Source: CAVQWH01 sp963717595
Lineage (GTDB): Bacteria; Patescibacteriota; Saccharimonadia; Saccharimonadales; Saccharimonadaceae
DNA length: 16,746 nucleotides
Reading direction: 5' to 3'
Assembly: GCA_963717595.1 (NCBI GenBank)
Contig: CAVQWH010000003.1
Location: 1 to 16,746 of the forward strand
Below are positions 6,013-13,392 of this stretch, one piece after another. Under the pieces are notes generated by a model. The model ran no database searches and had not been told where the DNA came from. It was given only the letters and a program-made list of their open reading frames with translations. The position numbers were made by a program, and so were the translations under genes. The first letter of the stretch is position 1; the number at the start of each line of letters is the position of its first letter.

Positions 6013-6042
6013 ATTGTAGCAGAGCTCTAAGACTTATAAACT
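6013..6042. promoter_or_regulatory. Interleaved divergent promoters of ppa and the GDPD gene
   Basis: Minus strand (ppa): TTTATA (6035-6040), 16 bases, TACAAT (6013-6018). Plus strand (GDPD): TTGTAG (6014-6019), 17 bases, TAAACT (6037-6042), ending six bases before its ATG. The -10 of each overlaps the -35 of the other, so polymerase binding should be mutually exclusive. Confidence 0.45.
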
Positions 6043-6048
6043 AAAAGT

Positions 6049-6741
6049 ATGTTAGTGATAGGACATCGTGGAGCAGCTGGAGTCGAGCAGGCAAATTCAC
6101 TAGCTAGCTTGAAGGCCGGACTAAACTCGGGTGCTGATATTGTAGAGTTCGACCTTCGTTTAACCAAAGATAACGTACCCGTTCTATCTCATGACGATAG
6201 GCTCATCCATCATCAAATGAATCAAAAAATTGCAGACTTAAAATGGTCTGAGCTTAAAAAGTCTACCAGCGAATACCCTTATCCGATCATTAATCTCGAA
6301 ACCGCTTTAAAAGAGTGTTTTGGTAAAATTATGCTCAATATAGAACTAAAGGTTCACGGTAGCGGCCACCAGGCACTCAAAGTTATAGAGTCAAAATTTA
6401 TCAAAAAGCCAAGCGACTGGGACAAGTTTTTCTTTTCTTCTTTTTCGCCAGCTGAACTAAGGCGGGTACGTCATGCAAATTCTAAAGTCGGCCTGGCACT
6501 TTTGCACTGGTACAACCCATTCGTATTCGTAGCTTATCACCGCCAGCTAAACCTATCAGCGGTAGGTTTTCATCGACTTCACGTTAACCCGCTCGCCACA
6601 CAAATTGCTAGGCAGTCTGGTTTGTTTACATATGCCCATACCGTTAACCGGCCTAGAGCGGCTCTGGAATTAGAGCAGCAGGGGATTGACGGAGTAGTGA
6701 CCGATTATCCGGCTACGATGGTGACTGCTTTACAAGAATAA
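6049..6741 (+). CDS. Glycerophosphodiester phosphodiesterase family protein
   Basis: GDPD enzymes hydrolyse glycerophosphodiesters from deacylated phospholipids to glycerol 3-phosphate plus an alcohol. The 230-residue protein has the TIM-barrel signature: IGHRGA (4-9, catalytic H6 and R7), VEFDLRLTKDNVPVLSHDD (32-50) with metal ligands E33, D35 and His48, IELKVHG mid-sequence, and a C-terminal GIDGVVTDYP. The usual PENT after HRGA is EQANS here (E13 retained), a mild divergence. There is no signal peptide, so it is probably cytosolic and may salvage lipid-derived glycerol phosphate, plausible for an organism scavenging host lipids (inference). It is leaderless by promoter position, with no ribosome binding site. 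It ends one base from the convergent trxB stop, with no terminator. Confidence 0.9.
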   Translation: MLVIGHRGAAGVEQANSLASLKAGLNSGADIVEFDLRLTKDNVPVLSHDDRLIHHQMNQKIADLKWSELKKSTSEYPYPIINLETALKECFGKIMLNIELKVHGSGHQALKVIESKFIKKPSDWDKFFFSSFSPAELRRVRHANSKVGLALLHWYNPFVFVAYHRQLNLSAVGFHRLHVNPLATQIARQSGLFTYAHTVNRPRAALELEQQGIDGVVTDYPATMVTALQE

Positions 6742-6742
6742 T

Positions 6743-7699
6743 TTAAGCTTCTACTTGACGCTTTTTGCCCTCTAAATATTCACGTATTTTTAGTGCCGCC
6801 GTGGCACCCTCACCCACCGCACTGGCAATTTGCATAGTAGCTCCTGAACGCACATCACCACTAGCAAAAATACCCGGCACATCAGTTTGTAAATTGCTGT
6901 CAGTTTTTATGAAACCCAAGTCATCTAATTTTACTCCACTATCTTTTAGAAAGCCTGTATTTGGAAGAAGTCCCACAAAAACAAAAACTCCATCTGTTAA
7001 AACCTCAAGAGGCTTGCCATTTTTGGTGGCACGCACTTTATTGACTACGCCGTTTTCGGCACAAATTTCATCAGTAGTCGTATTCAAATGAACTGTCACT
7101 TTGCCTTTTTTAACATATTCGTCTAGCTCGTGCTGCAAAATCTCACTAGCTTTAATAGTACTGCGAACTAGCAAATCTATATGCGTAGCAAACCGTGTTA
7201 AGAAGATTGTTTCCTGAACTGCAGAATTGCCTCCGCCTACTACAACAAGCTTCTTATCACGATAAAAAGCGCCATCACAAGTAGCGCAATAGTGTACGCC
7301 GCGCCCATAATACTCTTCTTCCCCGGGCACGCCGATTTTTTTATAGTCGCTACCTGTAGCAATCAATATTGCTTTAGCAGTGATCTTTTCTCCGTCTGTA
7401 TAAACAGTCTTGTGTTTACCGTGGTCTTCAATTTTTGAAACTTCACCAAAGTCAATTTTGGCACCAAACCGCTCTGCTTGGGCCTGCAGTTGTTCGGCAA
7501 GTTTTAGGCCGTCAATTCCCTCGGCAAACCCAGGATAGTTGTCCACTTTATCAGTAATCGCCGCTAAACCGCCGATTACGCCCTTTTCAAAAATCAGAGT
7601 TTCTAAATCTTCACGTGCTGTATAAACCGCAGCCGCCAAACTACTCGGCCCAGCACCAATCATAATAACGTCGTGAACTTTTTTCGCAGTTTCGGCCAC
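6743..7699 (-). CDS. trxB: Thioredoxin reductase (flavin disulfide reductase, TrxB type)
   Basis: Cytosolic FAD enzyme passing electrons from a pyridine nucleotide to thioredoxin- or glutaredoxin-like partners. At 318 residues it is typical. Seen in order: FAD-binding IGAGPSSLAAAVY (14-26), ATGSD (114-118), redox-active CATCDG (C138, C141), the second dinucleotide motif VGGGNSAVQE, and the C-terminal FASGDVR. The segment equivalent to E. coli HRRxxFRA reads LVRSTIKA, so of the three NADPH 2'-phosphate arginines one is Val and one Lys; cofactor preference may be altered. The start is GTG at 7699, two bases after the glutaredoxin stop, with GGAG inside the end of that gene at 7-base spacing. 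The two genes form an operon and the glutaredoxin-like protein is the obvious substrate. Confidence 0.95.
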   Translation of the reverse strand: MAETAKKVHDVIMIGAGPSSLAAAVYTAREDLETLIFEKGVIGGLAAITDKVDNYPGFAEGIDGLKLAEQLQAQAERFGAKIDFGEVSKIEDHGKHKTVYTDGEKITAKAILIATGSDYKKIGVPGEEEYYGRGVHYCATCDGAFYRDKKLVVVGGGNSAVQETIFLTRFATHIDLLVRSTIKASEILQHELDEYVKKGKVTVHLNTTTDEICAENGVVNKVRATKNGKPLEVLTDGVFVFVGLLPNTGFLKDSGVKLDDLGFIKTDSNLQTDVPGIFASGDVRSGATMQIASAVGEGATAALKIREYLEGKKRQVEA

Positions 7700-7701
7700 C
7701 G

Positions 7702-7956
7702 CTAGGCTCCAAGTGCCGCTGCAAGCCTGCCCGGGTTCCAGCCAACTGAAACTTCTTCTTGCACACCACCTTCGTCAGTAATCACGGTAACAGGAACTGC
7801 CATTTGCCCGCTAAGCTCAATAGCCTTCTGGCGCTCCTGTGGGTTTTCGTCTAGGTTCACCTCTTGATACTCATGCCCTTTACTAGTCAGATATTTTTTA
7901 ACCATTGCGCAAGAGGCGCAAGTGTTAGTTGTGTAAATTGTAATGTTTTTTGCCAT
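7702..7956 (-). CDS. Glutaredoxin-like / NrdH-type redox protein
   Basis: Small 84-residue thioredoxin-fold thiol-disulfide protein. The active site is CASC (C13, C16) directly after the first beta strand (NITIYTTNTCASC), and the cis-proline is in AVPVTV (P55). VGWNPGRLAAAL at the end matches the glutaredoxin/NrdH C-terminal helix (usual VGFDxxxL). The CxxC is neither CPYC nor CVQC, and no glutathione genes are visible, so a NrdH- or YruB-like role reduced by TrxB is more likely than a glutathione-dependent one. ATG at 7956 follows GAGG at five bases. It is the first gene of a two-gene operon with trxB and carries a good sigma-70-type promoter at 7997-8026. Confidence 0.9.
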   Translation of the reverse strand: MAKNITIYTTNTCASCAMVKKYLTSKGHEYQEVNLDENPQERQKAIELSGQMAVPVTVITDEGGVQEEVSVGWNPGRLAAALGA

Positions 7957-7996
7957 AGCTCCCTCTTTTTATCTTAGATTTCAATGTAATGTAATT

Positions 7997-8026
7997 ATTA
8001 TATATAGTGCTTAACGTTTTTTGCAA
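7997..8026 (-). promoter_or_regulatory. Promoter of the glutaredoxin-trxB operon
   Basis: Minus strand: TTGCAA (8021-8026), an 18-base spacer, TATAAT (7997-8002). The -10 is a perfect consensus. The leader is about 35 bases and includes the ribosome binding site. No hairpin or operator is evident. Confidence 0.7.
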
Positions 8027-8044
8027 GACGCTATATGTTGTATT

Positions 8045-8599
8045 TTATGTATCAATCTTCTTTAACTCAACTATAAATCTTAATGGTGTATTAGGCTGAA
8101 TTAAAGGTGGGCTCCCTTGCTTGCCGTAAGCTTGATCAGCAGGGATGGTAATTTGTCTAACCCCACCAACTTTCATGCCCACTATTCCATCAATCCAGCC
8201 TGGAATTACTTTTCCTTTTTTAAGTAAAAAATTTTTTACTGGAATATCTTTTCCATTCTTACGACTACTGTCAAAGATTTTACTGTCAGGCGTCCAGCCA
8301 AAATAACTAACTGTCACTTTATTACCCTCGGTAACTACTTGCCCGGTGCCAGCCACTAAATCATTTTTAACAAGTTGGCTAACTTTCGGACTAAACGAGG
8401 TAGCTTTATAGCCCTTAAGAGGGTCAAGTTGTTTTCTGTAGTCTTCAACTTGCTTTTTAATTAGCTGAGCCTGCTGATCTTGCTGGCTACTTTGGTTGCT
8501 ATTAGCTAGTGCCACTACAAAATATGTGCCAAGCGACCCGATAGCCATGGTCACCAGAATTACCCAAATTGATATACGTTGCGCCCGGCTGGTCGCCAT
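8045..8599 (-). CDS. Membrane-anchored FKBP-type peptidyl-prolyl isomerase
   Basis: Catalyses prolyl cis-trans isomerisation, most likely outside the membrane where it would assist folding of exported proteins. It is 184 residues. A short basic N-terminus (MATSRAQR) is followed by one hydrophobic helix (about 9-32), a Gln-rich, probably helical linker (QSSQQDQQAQ), then the FKBP domain from about residue 80. Canonical elements are VTVSYFGW, FDSS, VIPGWIDGIVGMKVGG, TIPADQAYG and the final LRFIVELKKI, which is the complete FKBP signature. The helix lacks a clear cleavage site, so an anchor is favoured over a cleaved signal. ATG at 8599 has GGAGG four bases upstream. It lies 58 bases after pheT on the same strand; a weak promoter at 8636-8665 could serve it alone. 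Confidence 0.93.
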   Translation of the reverse strand: MATSRAQRISIWVILVTMAIGSLGTYFVVALANSNQSSQQDQQAQLIKKQVEDYRKQLDPLKGYKATSFSPKVSQLVKNDLVAGTGQVVTEGNKVTVSYFGWTPDSKIFDSSRKNGKDIPVKNFLLKKGKVIPGWIDGIVGMKVGGVRQITIPADQAYGKQGSPPLIQPNTPLRFIVELKKIDT

Positions 8600-8635
8600 A
8601 CTTCCTCCATAGAAAATCTCTTAAATGATGCTTAT

Positions 8636-8665
8636 ATTGTACACTATTTTGGCTGGCCTAAACCA
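8636..8665 (-). promoter_or_regulatory. Weak candidate promoter of the FKBP gene
   Basis: Minus strand TGGTTT (8660-8665), 18 bases, TACAAT (8636-8641). The -35 is poor and lies in the end of pheT; the -10 is good. Read-through from pheT is an alternative. Confidence 0.35.
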
Positions 8666-11126
8666 CAGTAGCCCTAGTCGCCTGAGTAACCTCGTGAGAG
8701 ACTTTATCAATTATATTATTCGCCTCATCACCCCTAAGCGTGTGGTCGTGTGAAGTAAGGTGAACATGAATCGTGATGTTTTTAGTTTTACCATCCTTGG
8801 GCTGGTAAATATCAGCTGGTGCAATTTCATATTCCACACCAGAGCCAGTAAGAGCTTTCTCTGCTGCCTCAAAAATCTGCGCGTAAGTTATTTCGTTCGC
8901 AACCTGGAAACATACATCCCGGCTGGTACTAGGATAACGGCTCAAAGGTTTATAAATAGTCCCAGCTTGGCTTACAGCTTTTAGCAAAGCCTCGGGGCCA
9001 ATTTCAAAACCAGCCACGAACGATGGCAGTTTGAAGTTTTTAGCTACTGAAGCTTTGTATTCTCCGACTATTCCGATTAGCTCGCCAGATTTTTTATCGT
9101 ACGCCAAGGCGCTGCGGCGATATTCATATGCTGCAGTTACCGGATACCCTAACTCTTTATCTATAGACTTATAGGTTAGTTCAAGCCCCAAAGAATGCGC
9201 CAAAAAATCTAAGTATTTTTTAGCTTCGTAGTAAGGAGCACCTTTTTTGGACTTTTTGCGAGCCAACACAAGTGTCAAGAAATTCAGCTCACCAGGAACA
9301 TTTTCTTCGTCCAAACCATGCACTTTATTGTGGGCTTTATTTATCTCAAAAAGGGCAAAGTCGTCAAAGCCAGCTTTAATATTTGGGTGGACTAAGCTAA
9401 GTAAACTAGGCGTTAAATTCTGGCGATAATATTGCAAATCAGGGCTAAGGCTATTGACTATCTTGTATGAATCTTTAGCTTTTTGCCCAGCCTTATTTAA
9501 AACGTCACCATGGACAAAACTATAGGTTAGTACTTCATTAGCACCAGACCTTACTAAAACCTTGCGGATCTGCGAACGTAGTTCGTCAAACGAATCAGGT
9601 CTTACGGCAGTAAAATCACGCTTAGCAAGGCTAGGCTTTACGTTATCAAAACCTTTGATGCGGCCGACTTCTTCTACTAAATCTTCCGGAATATTAATAT
9701 CACCACGCCAATAGGGAACAGTAGCAACAAGCAAGCTTCCACTAGCTTCTACATCAAAATCAACATCTTTTAATATACCGACAATCTCTTCTTGGGAATG
9801 CTCTTTGCCTAAAACTTGTTGGAATTTTTCAAAGTTTATTTTTACTTTAATTTCAGGTTGCTTAACGGGGTAGCTTTCCACTATGTCACTCACTCTTTCA
9901 GCGCCAGTAGCCGCCATAATAAGCCTGGTTGCACTAGCTAAAACCGGCGCAGTTAACTTAGCGGGCTGGCCTTTCGTAAAGCGAGTAATTGCTTCTGAGA
10001 AAATACCATGGCGCATCTGAGTGCCGCGCAGGTTATAGAGGTTAAACGTAGCGCTTTCAATAAGTATATTCTTAGTGTTTGCGTCAATTTCCGTAGAGTT
10101 GCCGCCCATCGCACCTGCTAATGCCACAGGCTTATCGCCGCTGCAAATAACTATATCCTCAGAGCTAAGACTTACGTCCCTGCCGTCGAGAAGTCTCAGT
10201 TTCTCGCTGTCTTTAGCTGTACGTACGACTATCTCGGCTTTGCCACCCCCCACATTTATAAACTTGTCATAGTCAAAAGCATGCAAAGGCTGGCCAGAAC
10301 TAACCATTAAGTAGTTAGTGGTGTCTACTATGGCGTTAATTGGCCTTAGGCCCACGCGGCTCAAATAACTCTGAATCTGAAGCGGGCTCATAATGTTTTG
10401 GTTAGCACCGCTCAAAACTACAGCTTGATACCTGGCGCAGAGTTTAGGATCGGCAATCTTTACACTTGGCTGCTGAACCGTAGAAGCCGACTTATCGCCC
10501 ATTTGCGGGTCAAGCGCCATGAGCCAATCTGGAGTTGTAAATTTCTGACCTAAGATAGCCGCGACTTCACGGGCAAGACCGATTACACCAAAGCAGTCAG
10601 GGCGATGTGTAAGAGATTTATTTTCAATATCCAGCAAATAATCATCTAGTTCATAGAGTTTAGAAAATGAATCGCCCGGTTGAGCTTCTTTATCAATTTC
10701 GATCAAGCCTGAGTGATCTTCGCTAATTGCCAGTTCACTAGCGCTAGCAAGCATACCGTGGCTTTTAACCCCACGAAATTCTCGGGCATCAAGAGTAAAC
10801 TCGTCAGCACTACCATGAGTAGAAGGCACTACAGCACCCGGAGGCAACCAAACCGTCAACATTCCTTCGTGAACGTTCGGCGCGCCGCAAACCACTTGAA
10901 CATTACCAGCAGATTTTCCACTGTCAATTTCTACAACCTTCAGTTTGTCAGCATTAGGATGGCTTGAGACTGAGACGACTTTAACCACCACAGCATCTTT
11001 ATAGCGAGCGCCTAGATCTATAACTTCTTCAATCTCAACCAAACGTGCACCAATTAAAGTAGCTAGTTCATCAATCGGAACTTTAATGTCTGTGTACTGT
11101 TTTAGCCAGTTTACGGAAACAATCAT
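8658..11126 (-). CDS. pheT: Phenylalanine-tRNA ligase beta subunit
   Basis: Large subunit of the alpha2-beta2 PheRS, which charges tRNA-Phe and edits mischarged Tyr-tRNA. At 822 residues it is full length for the bacterial form. Domains in order: N-terminal B1 plus EMAP-like OB tRNA-binding domain (about 39-150; VVVKVVSVSSHPNADKLKV), B3/B4 editing domain (about 215-400; includes RPINAIVDTTNYLM and QPLHAFDYDK), B5 domain (about 405-490; PYWRGDINIPEDLVEEVGRI), catalytic-like core (about 500-700), and the C-terminal ferredoxin-fold anticodon-binding domain (about 728-822; LSRYPSTSRDVCF and SHDHTLRGDE). ATG at 11126 overlaps the pheS TGA by four bases (ATGA), so the two are translationally coupled. 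Nothing unusual is seen. Confidence 0.98.
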   Translation of the reverse strand: MIVSVNWLKQYTDIKVPIDELATLIGARLVEIEEVIDLGARYKDAVVVKVVSVSSHPNADKLKVVEIDSGKSAGNVQVVCGAPNVHEGMLTVWLPPGAVVPSTHGSADEFTLDAREFRGVKSHGMLASASELAISEDHSGLIEIDKEAQPGDSFSKLYELDDYLLDIENKSLTHRPDCFGVIGLAREVAAILGQKFTTPDWLMALDPQMGDKSASTVQQPSVKIADPKLCARYQAVVLSGANQNIMSPLQIQSYLSRVGLRPINAIVDTTNYLMVSSGQPLHAFDYDKFINVGGGKAEIVVRTAKDSEKLRLLDGRDVSLSSEDIVICSGDKPVALAGAMGGNSTEIDANTKNILIESATFNLYNLRGTQMRHGIFSEAITRFTKGQPAKLTAPVLASATRLIMAATGAERVSDIVESYPVKQPEIKVKINFEKFQQVLGKEHSQEEIVGILKDVDFDVEASGSLLVATVPYWRGDINIPEDLVEEVGRIKGFDNVKPSLAKRDFTAVRPDSFDELRSQIRKVLVRSGANEVLTYSFVHGDVLNKAGQKAKDSYKIVNSLSPDLQYYRQNLTPSLLSLVHPNIKAGFDDFALFEINKAHNKVHGLDEENVPGELNFLTLVLARKKSKKGAPYYEAKKYLDFLAHSLGLELTYKSIDKELGYPVTAAYEYRRSALAYDKKSGELIGIVGEYKASVAKNFKLPSFVAGFEIGPEALLKAVSQAGTIYKPLSRYPSTSRDVCFQVANEITYAQIFEAAEKALTGSGVEYEIAPADIYQPKDGKTKNITIHVHLTSHDHTLRGDEANNIIDKVSHEVTQATRATVV

Positions 11127-12130
11127 ACGAACTTCCTTAAGAATGCTAGTTTACCAGATTCAAAGTGGCGCAAATCCTCTATGCCATATTTGAGCATAAC
11201 CAAGCGCTCTACTCCGCCGCCCCAGGCAAAACCACGGTATTTCTCTGAGTCAATCCCAGCTTCTTTCAAAACATTAGGGTGAATCATGCCACAGCCAAGC
11301 ATTTCAAGCCACTCGCCTGCTTTACCGCCTAGGCTAGCCGGCTTTTCAATTGCAAACTCTAGACCAGGCTCAACGAATGGAAAATAAGCCGGCTGAGTTT
11401 TAATCTTAAGTTTTTGGCCATAATAGGTTTCAAAAAAGCTGCGTAAAGTACCGAGCATTTGGCTTAAAGTAGCGTCGCTACTTACAAATACGCCCTCAAC
11501 TTGATAAAAAGTATGTTCGTGCGTGGCGTCGACATCTTCATTTCTAAATACTCGGCCATAGCTAATGCTGGCAATTTGGCCGCCAGATTCCAGCTTAGCT
11601 TTGTTGTCACGCAAAATCCTATTTTGCATCGTACTGGTATGAGCCGGCGGAATGAAACCTTCTTCTGTGCGAAAAGTGTCATAACCATCGCGCGCCGGGT
11701 GCCCAGGCGGAAAATTAAGACTGGTAAACATATGGTAGTCATCATCAACTTGTCTTGACTCAATTGCCTCAAAACCCATGCGGGTAAAGATATCAATCAC
11801 TGCTTCTAGCTCTTTGGTTAAAGGGTGTTGTGTCCCCTGCTCGGTTGGCAAAAGTTCAACAGGTCCCGCATTAACATCCCACGGCGCTGTAACGTCAATT
11901 GGCTTGATGCTACCCTCTAGCTGGGCTGCTTCTTTTTCGGCAACCTTAGTTTCAAGCTGACTTTTTAAATCGTTGATAGCCTTACCCAAACTAGCCTTTT
12001 GTTCGGGAGGAGCAGATTTTAGCTCAGCATACAGCTTATTTAAGCTAGGGTCACGCAAAATTTCCCGCGGATTTTCCAGCTTATCAAGTTTTGCCAATAA
12101 CTGACCGAGAATTGATTCAACACTATGCAT
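11123..12130 (-). CDS. pheS: Phenylalanine-tRNA ligase alpha subunit
   Basis: Catalytic subunit of PheRS, class II aminoacyl-tRNA synthetase core. It is 335 residues, normal. An N-terminal helical hairpin (about 1-75) would contact tRNA. The catalytic domain follows: PPGHPARDGYDTF (141-153), AHTSTMQ (163-169), motif 2 GRVFRNEDVDATHEHTFYQ (192-210), EWLEMLGCGMIHPNV (273-287) and motif 3 GFAWGGGVERLVM (300-312). Motif 3 is usually GFAFGLGxERLAM, so Trp and Gly substitutions are mild departures. ATG at 12130 lacks a good ribosome binding site; TATACT ends 12 bases upstream, giving a very short leader. No attenuator or T-box precedes the operon. Confidence 0.98.
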   Translation of the reverse strand: MHSVESILGQLLAKLDKLENPREILRDPSLNKLYAELKSAPPEQKASLGKAINDLKSQLETKVAEKEAAQLEGSIKPIDVTAPWDVNAGPVELLPTEQGTQHPLTKELEAVIDIFTRMGFEAIESRQVDDDYHMFTSLNFPPGHPARDGYDTFRTEEGFIPPAHTSTMQNRILRDNKAKLESGGQIASISYGRVFRNEDVDATHEHTFYQVEGVFVSSDATLSQMLGTLRSFFETYYGQKLKIKTQPAYFPFVEPGLEFAIEKPASLGGKAGEWLEMLGCGMIHPNVLKEAGIDSEKYRGFAWGGGVERLVMLKYGIEDLRHFESGKLAFLRKFV

Positions 12131-12142
12131 AACTTAGGTTTT

Positions 12143-12170
12143 AGTATACGAGATAAACTTCAGTTTACAA
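12143..12170 (-). promoter_or_regulatory. Promoter of pheS-pheT
   Basis: Minus strand TTGTAA (12165-12170), 16 bases, TATACT (12143-12148), 12 bases before the pheS ATG. The -35 hexamer includes the TAA stop of the upstream gene (12165-12167). Confidence 0.6.
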
Positions 12171-13040
12171 AGCAGCTTGACGCTTTAGCGATAGCTGCTC
12201 CTTTTGCAAGGCAGCATAGCGGTTACTAAAAGCTTTGGCATACTCAATATCATTAGCCACAACATTAATAGTTTGATTGGCCTGAACGATTTGCTTTTTA
12301 ATCATTTTAATTTTTGTGGGTTTATGCTTTTCCAAAGCTATCGCCCAGTCTTGGTAAGCTTTGGCTTTTTGGTTTATAGCATTTATTAATTTTTGTTTTA
12401 CACTATCTAAATCCGAAGAGGCTCTTAGATTTTTAACATGACTTGCATCACTACTAATAGAGCCTGAGGTAGAGCGCAAAGAAATCGAACTACCCACATT
12501 AGTCAGCTTAACTAGCTGAGATTCTTGGTCCACAACAGCCTGCACACCATCACTAAAGGCCACCAAATCATCCATATCATTAGTAAACGTCAGTACACTC
12601 TCGTAGTAATTACCTAGCCCAGCAGAAAGCTTGTGTGCATTGCTGTAGCTTGAGCTCAAGACTGTACCAAGTAAAATTTCAGATAAATCGGCTTGGTTCT
12701 GCTGAGTCTTTTTAATTTCGGCACGCGGCGAAACAACATCACGCCTGTTAAGTACTGAGCTAGGGCGTAAGTCTTTTATAGCCAAGTCAACCCTAGCCAA
12801 ATTTTCAGAAGCCAGCTTGTCATAATTGTAAGCCGCTTGGTTAGCTGCCATCGCCAAGCTGGCTAATACCGCAGCAACAACCAGTAATATACCCAGGAAT
12901 GTAAAGCCTATGATTAATGCTAGTTTCCCTTTGCTTAGAGGTTCGGGTTCAGGGGGAGGCGGCACAGTAAATAAAGCGTCATCATCTTTACCCGATGAGT
13001 CTGCATTAGACGGTGTTGATTGCGGATTATTTGGCGGCAT
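12165..13040 (-). CDS. Single-pass membrane protein with long helical exterior domain, unknown function
   Basis: 291 residues, not recognised. Residues 1-37 are polar and proline-rich with an acidic stretch (SGKDDDALFTVPPPPEPEP). One membrane helix spans about 39-66 (LALIIGFTFLGILLVVAAVL). Residues 67-291 are soluble, low in aromatics, with long Lys/Gln/Asn-rich helices near 205-291, so probably coiled-coil or helix-bundle and outside. The N-terminus should be cytoplasmic by the positive-inside rule (SKGK before the helix), although that part is acidic. The layout resembles LemA- or methyl-accepting-like helical sensors only in general shape; no motif supports a name. It starts two bases after the 74-residue gene upstream, so they form an operon. 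Its TAA overlaps the pheST promoter, and no terminator follows, so read-through into pheST is possible. Confidence 0.75.
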   Translation of the reverse strand: MPPNNPQSTPSNADSSGKDDDALFTVPPPPEPEPLSKGKLALIIGFTFLGILLVVAAVLASLAMAANQAAYNYDKLASENLARVDLAIKDLRPSSVLNRRDVVSPRAEIKKTQQNQADLSEILLGTVLSSSYSNAHKLSAGLGNYYESVLTFTNDMDDLVAFSDGVQAVVDQESQLVKLTNVGSSISLRSTSGSISSDASHVKNLRASSDLDSVKQKLINAINQKAKAYQDWAIALEKHKPTKIKMIKKQIVQANQTINVVANDIEYAKAFSNRYAALQKEQLSLKRQAAL

Positions 13041-13042
13041 AT

Positions 13043-13267
13043 CTAATTATTTAATATAAACCAAATTATTGCTCCAACTATCAATAAAGCGACAATTACG
13101 ATAATAACCATGCCGGTATTAGTGGTTTGGTGATTGTCATCTAAAAATTGTGGCTCAACTTCGGGCTGATCAACAGTCGTCTTTTGCTTCAACTTGCCTT
13201 TCAGCTCTTTATCTAGCCGGCTCTGCAACTTACTACGCGATTCTTGTTGGCGCAAAAATAATCCCAT
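13043..13267 (-). CDS. Small tail-anchored membrane protein, unknown function
   Basis: 74 residues. The first ~35 are highly charged and helical-looking (RQQESRSKLQSRLDKELKGK), a linker follows (PEVEPQFLDDNHQTTNTG), and residues 52-72 form a C-terminal membrane helix ending ILNN. It has no signal peptide, so it should be inserted tail-first with the charged part in the cytoplasm. ATG at 13267 is preceded by AAGGAAAAT at about seven bases and by a strong promoter (13294-13321). It is co-transcribed with the 291-residue membrane protein two bases downstream. The basic helical cytoplasmic part here and the acidic proline-rich cytoplasmic tail of the partner could interact; that is speculation. 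No family recognised. Confidence 0.75.
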   Translation of the reverse strand: MGLFLRQQESRSKLQSRLDKELKGKLKQKTTVDQPEVEPQFLDDNHQTTNTGMVIIVIVALLIVGAIIWFILNN

Positions 13268-13293
13268 AAATATTTTCCTTATCTTTTTTATAT

Positions 13294-13321
13294 ATTATAA
13301 CCATGGGGAGGGTTTTGTCAC
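13294..13321 (-). promoter_or_regulatory. Strong promoter of the 13267-12165 operon
   Basis: Minus strand GTGACA (13316-13321), 16 bases, TATAAT (13294-13299), with TGG just upstream of the -10. It lies back to back with the aquaporin promoter, whose -35 begins at 13322. Confidence 0.7.
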
Positions 13322-13348
13322 TTGCCATAAGCGTAAGTGTGTTACAAT
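13322..13348 (+). promoter_or_regulatory. Promoter of the aquaporin gene
   Basis: TTGCCA (13322-13327), 15 bases, TACAAT (13343-13348); a second TACAAT overlaps at 13348-13353 with a 20-base spacer. Leader about 35-40 bases with a strong AGGAGG. Confidence 0.45.
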
Positions 13349-13392
13349 ACAATTATAAAAATTAAGTTAACCTAGGAGGATAACAAAATTTT

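Noticed and set aside
9247..10967. Several plus-strand open frames within pheT
   Set aside because: Antisense shadows of PheT domains, with translations that show no family features.
11482..11796. Second minus-strand frame of 104 codons inside pheS
   Set aside because: An out-of-frame overlap of the conserved PheS catalytic domain.
12165..13040. Calling the 291-residue protein LemA or a methyl-accepting receptor
   Set aside because: Only the overall layout (one helix, long helical exterior) is similar; no signature residues of either family are seen.
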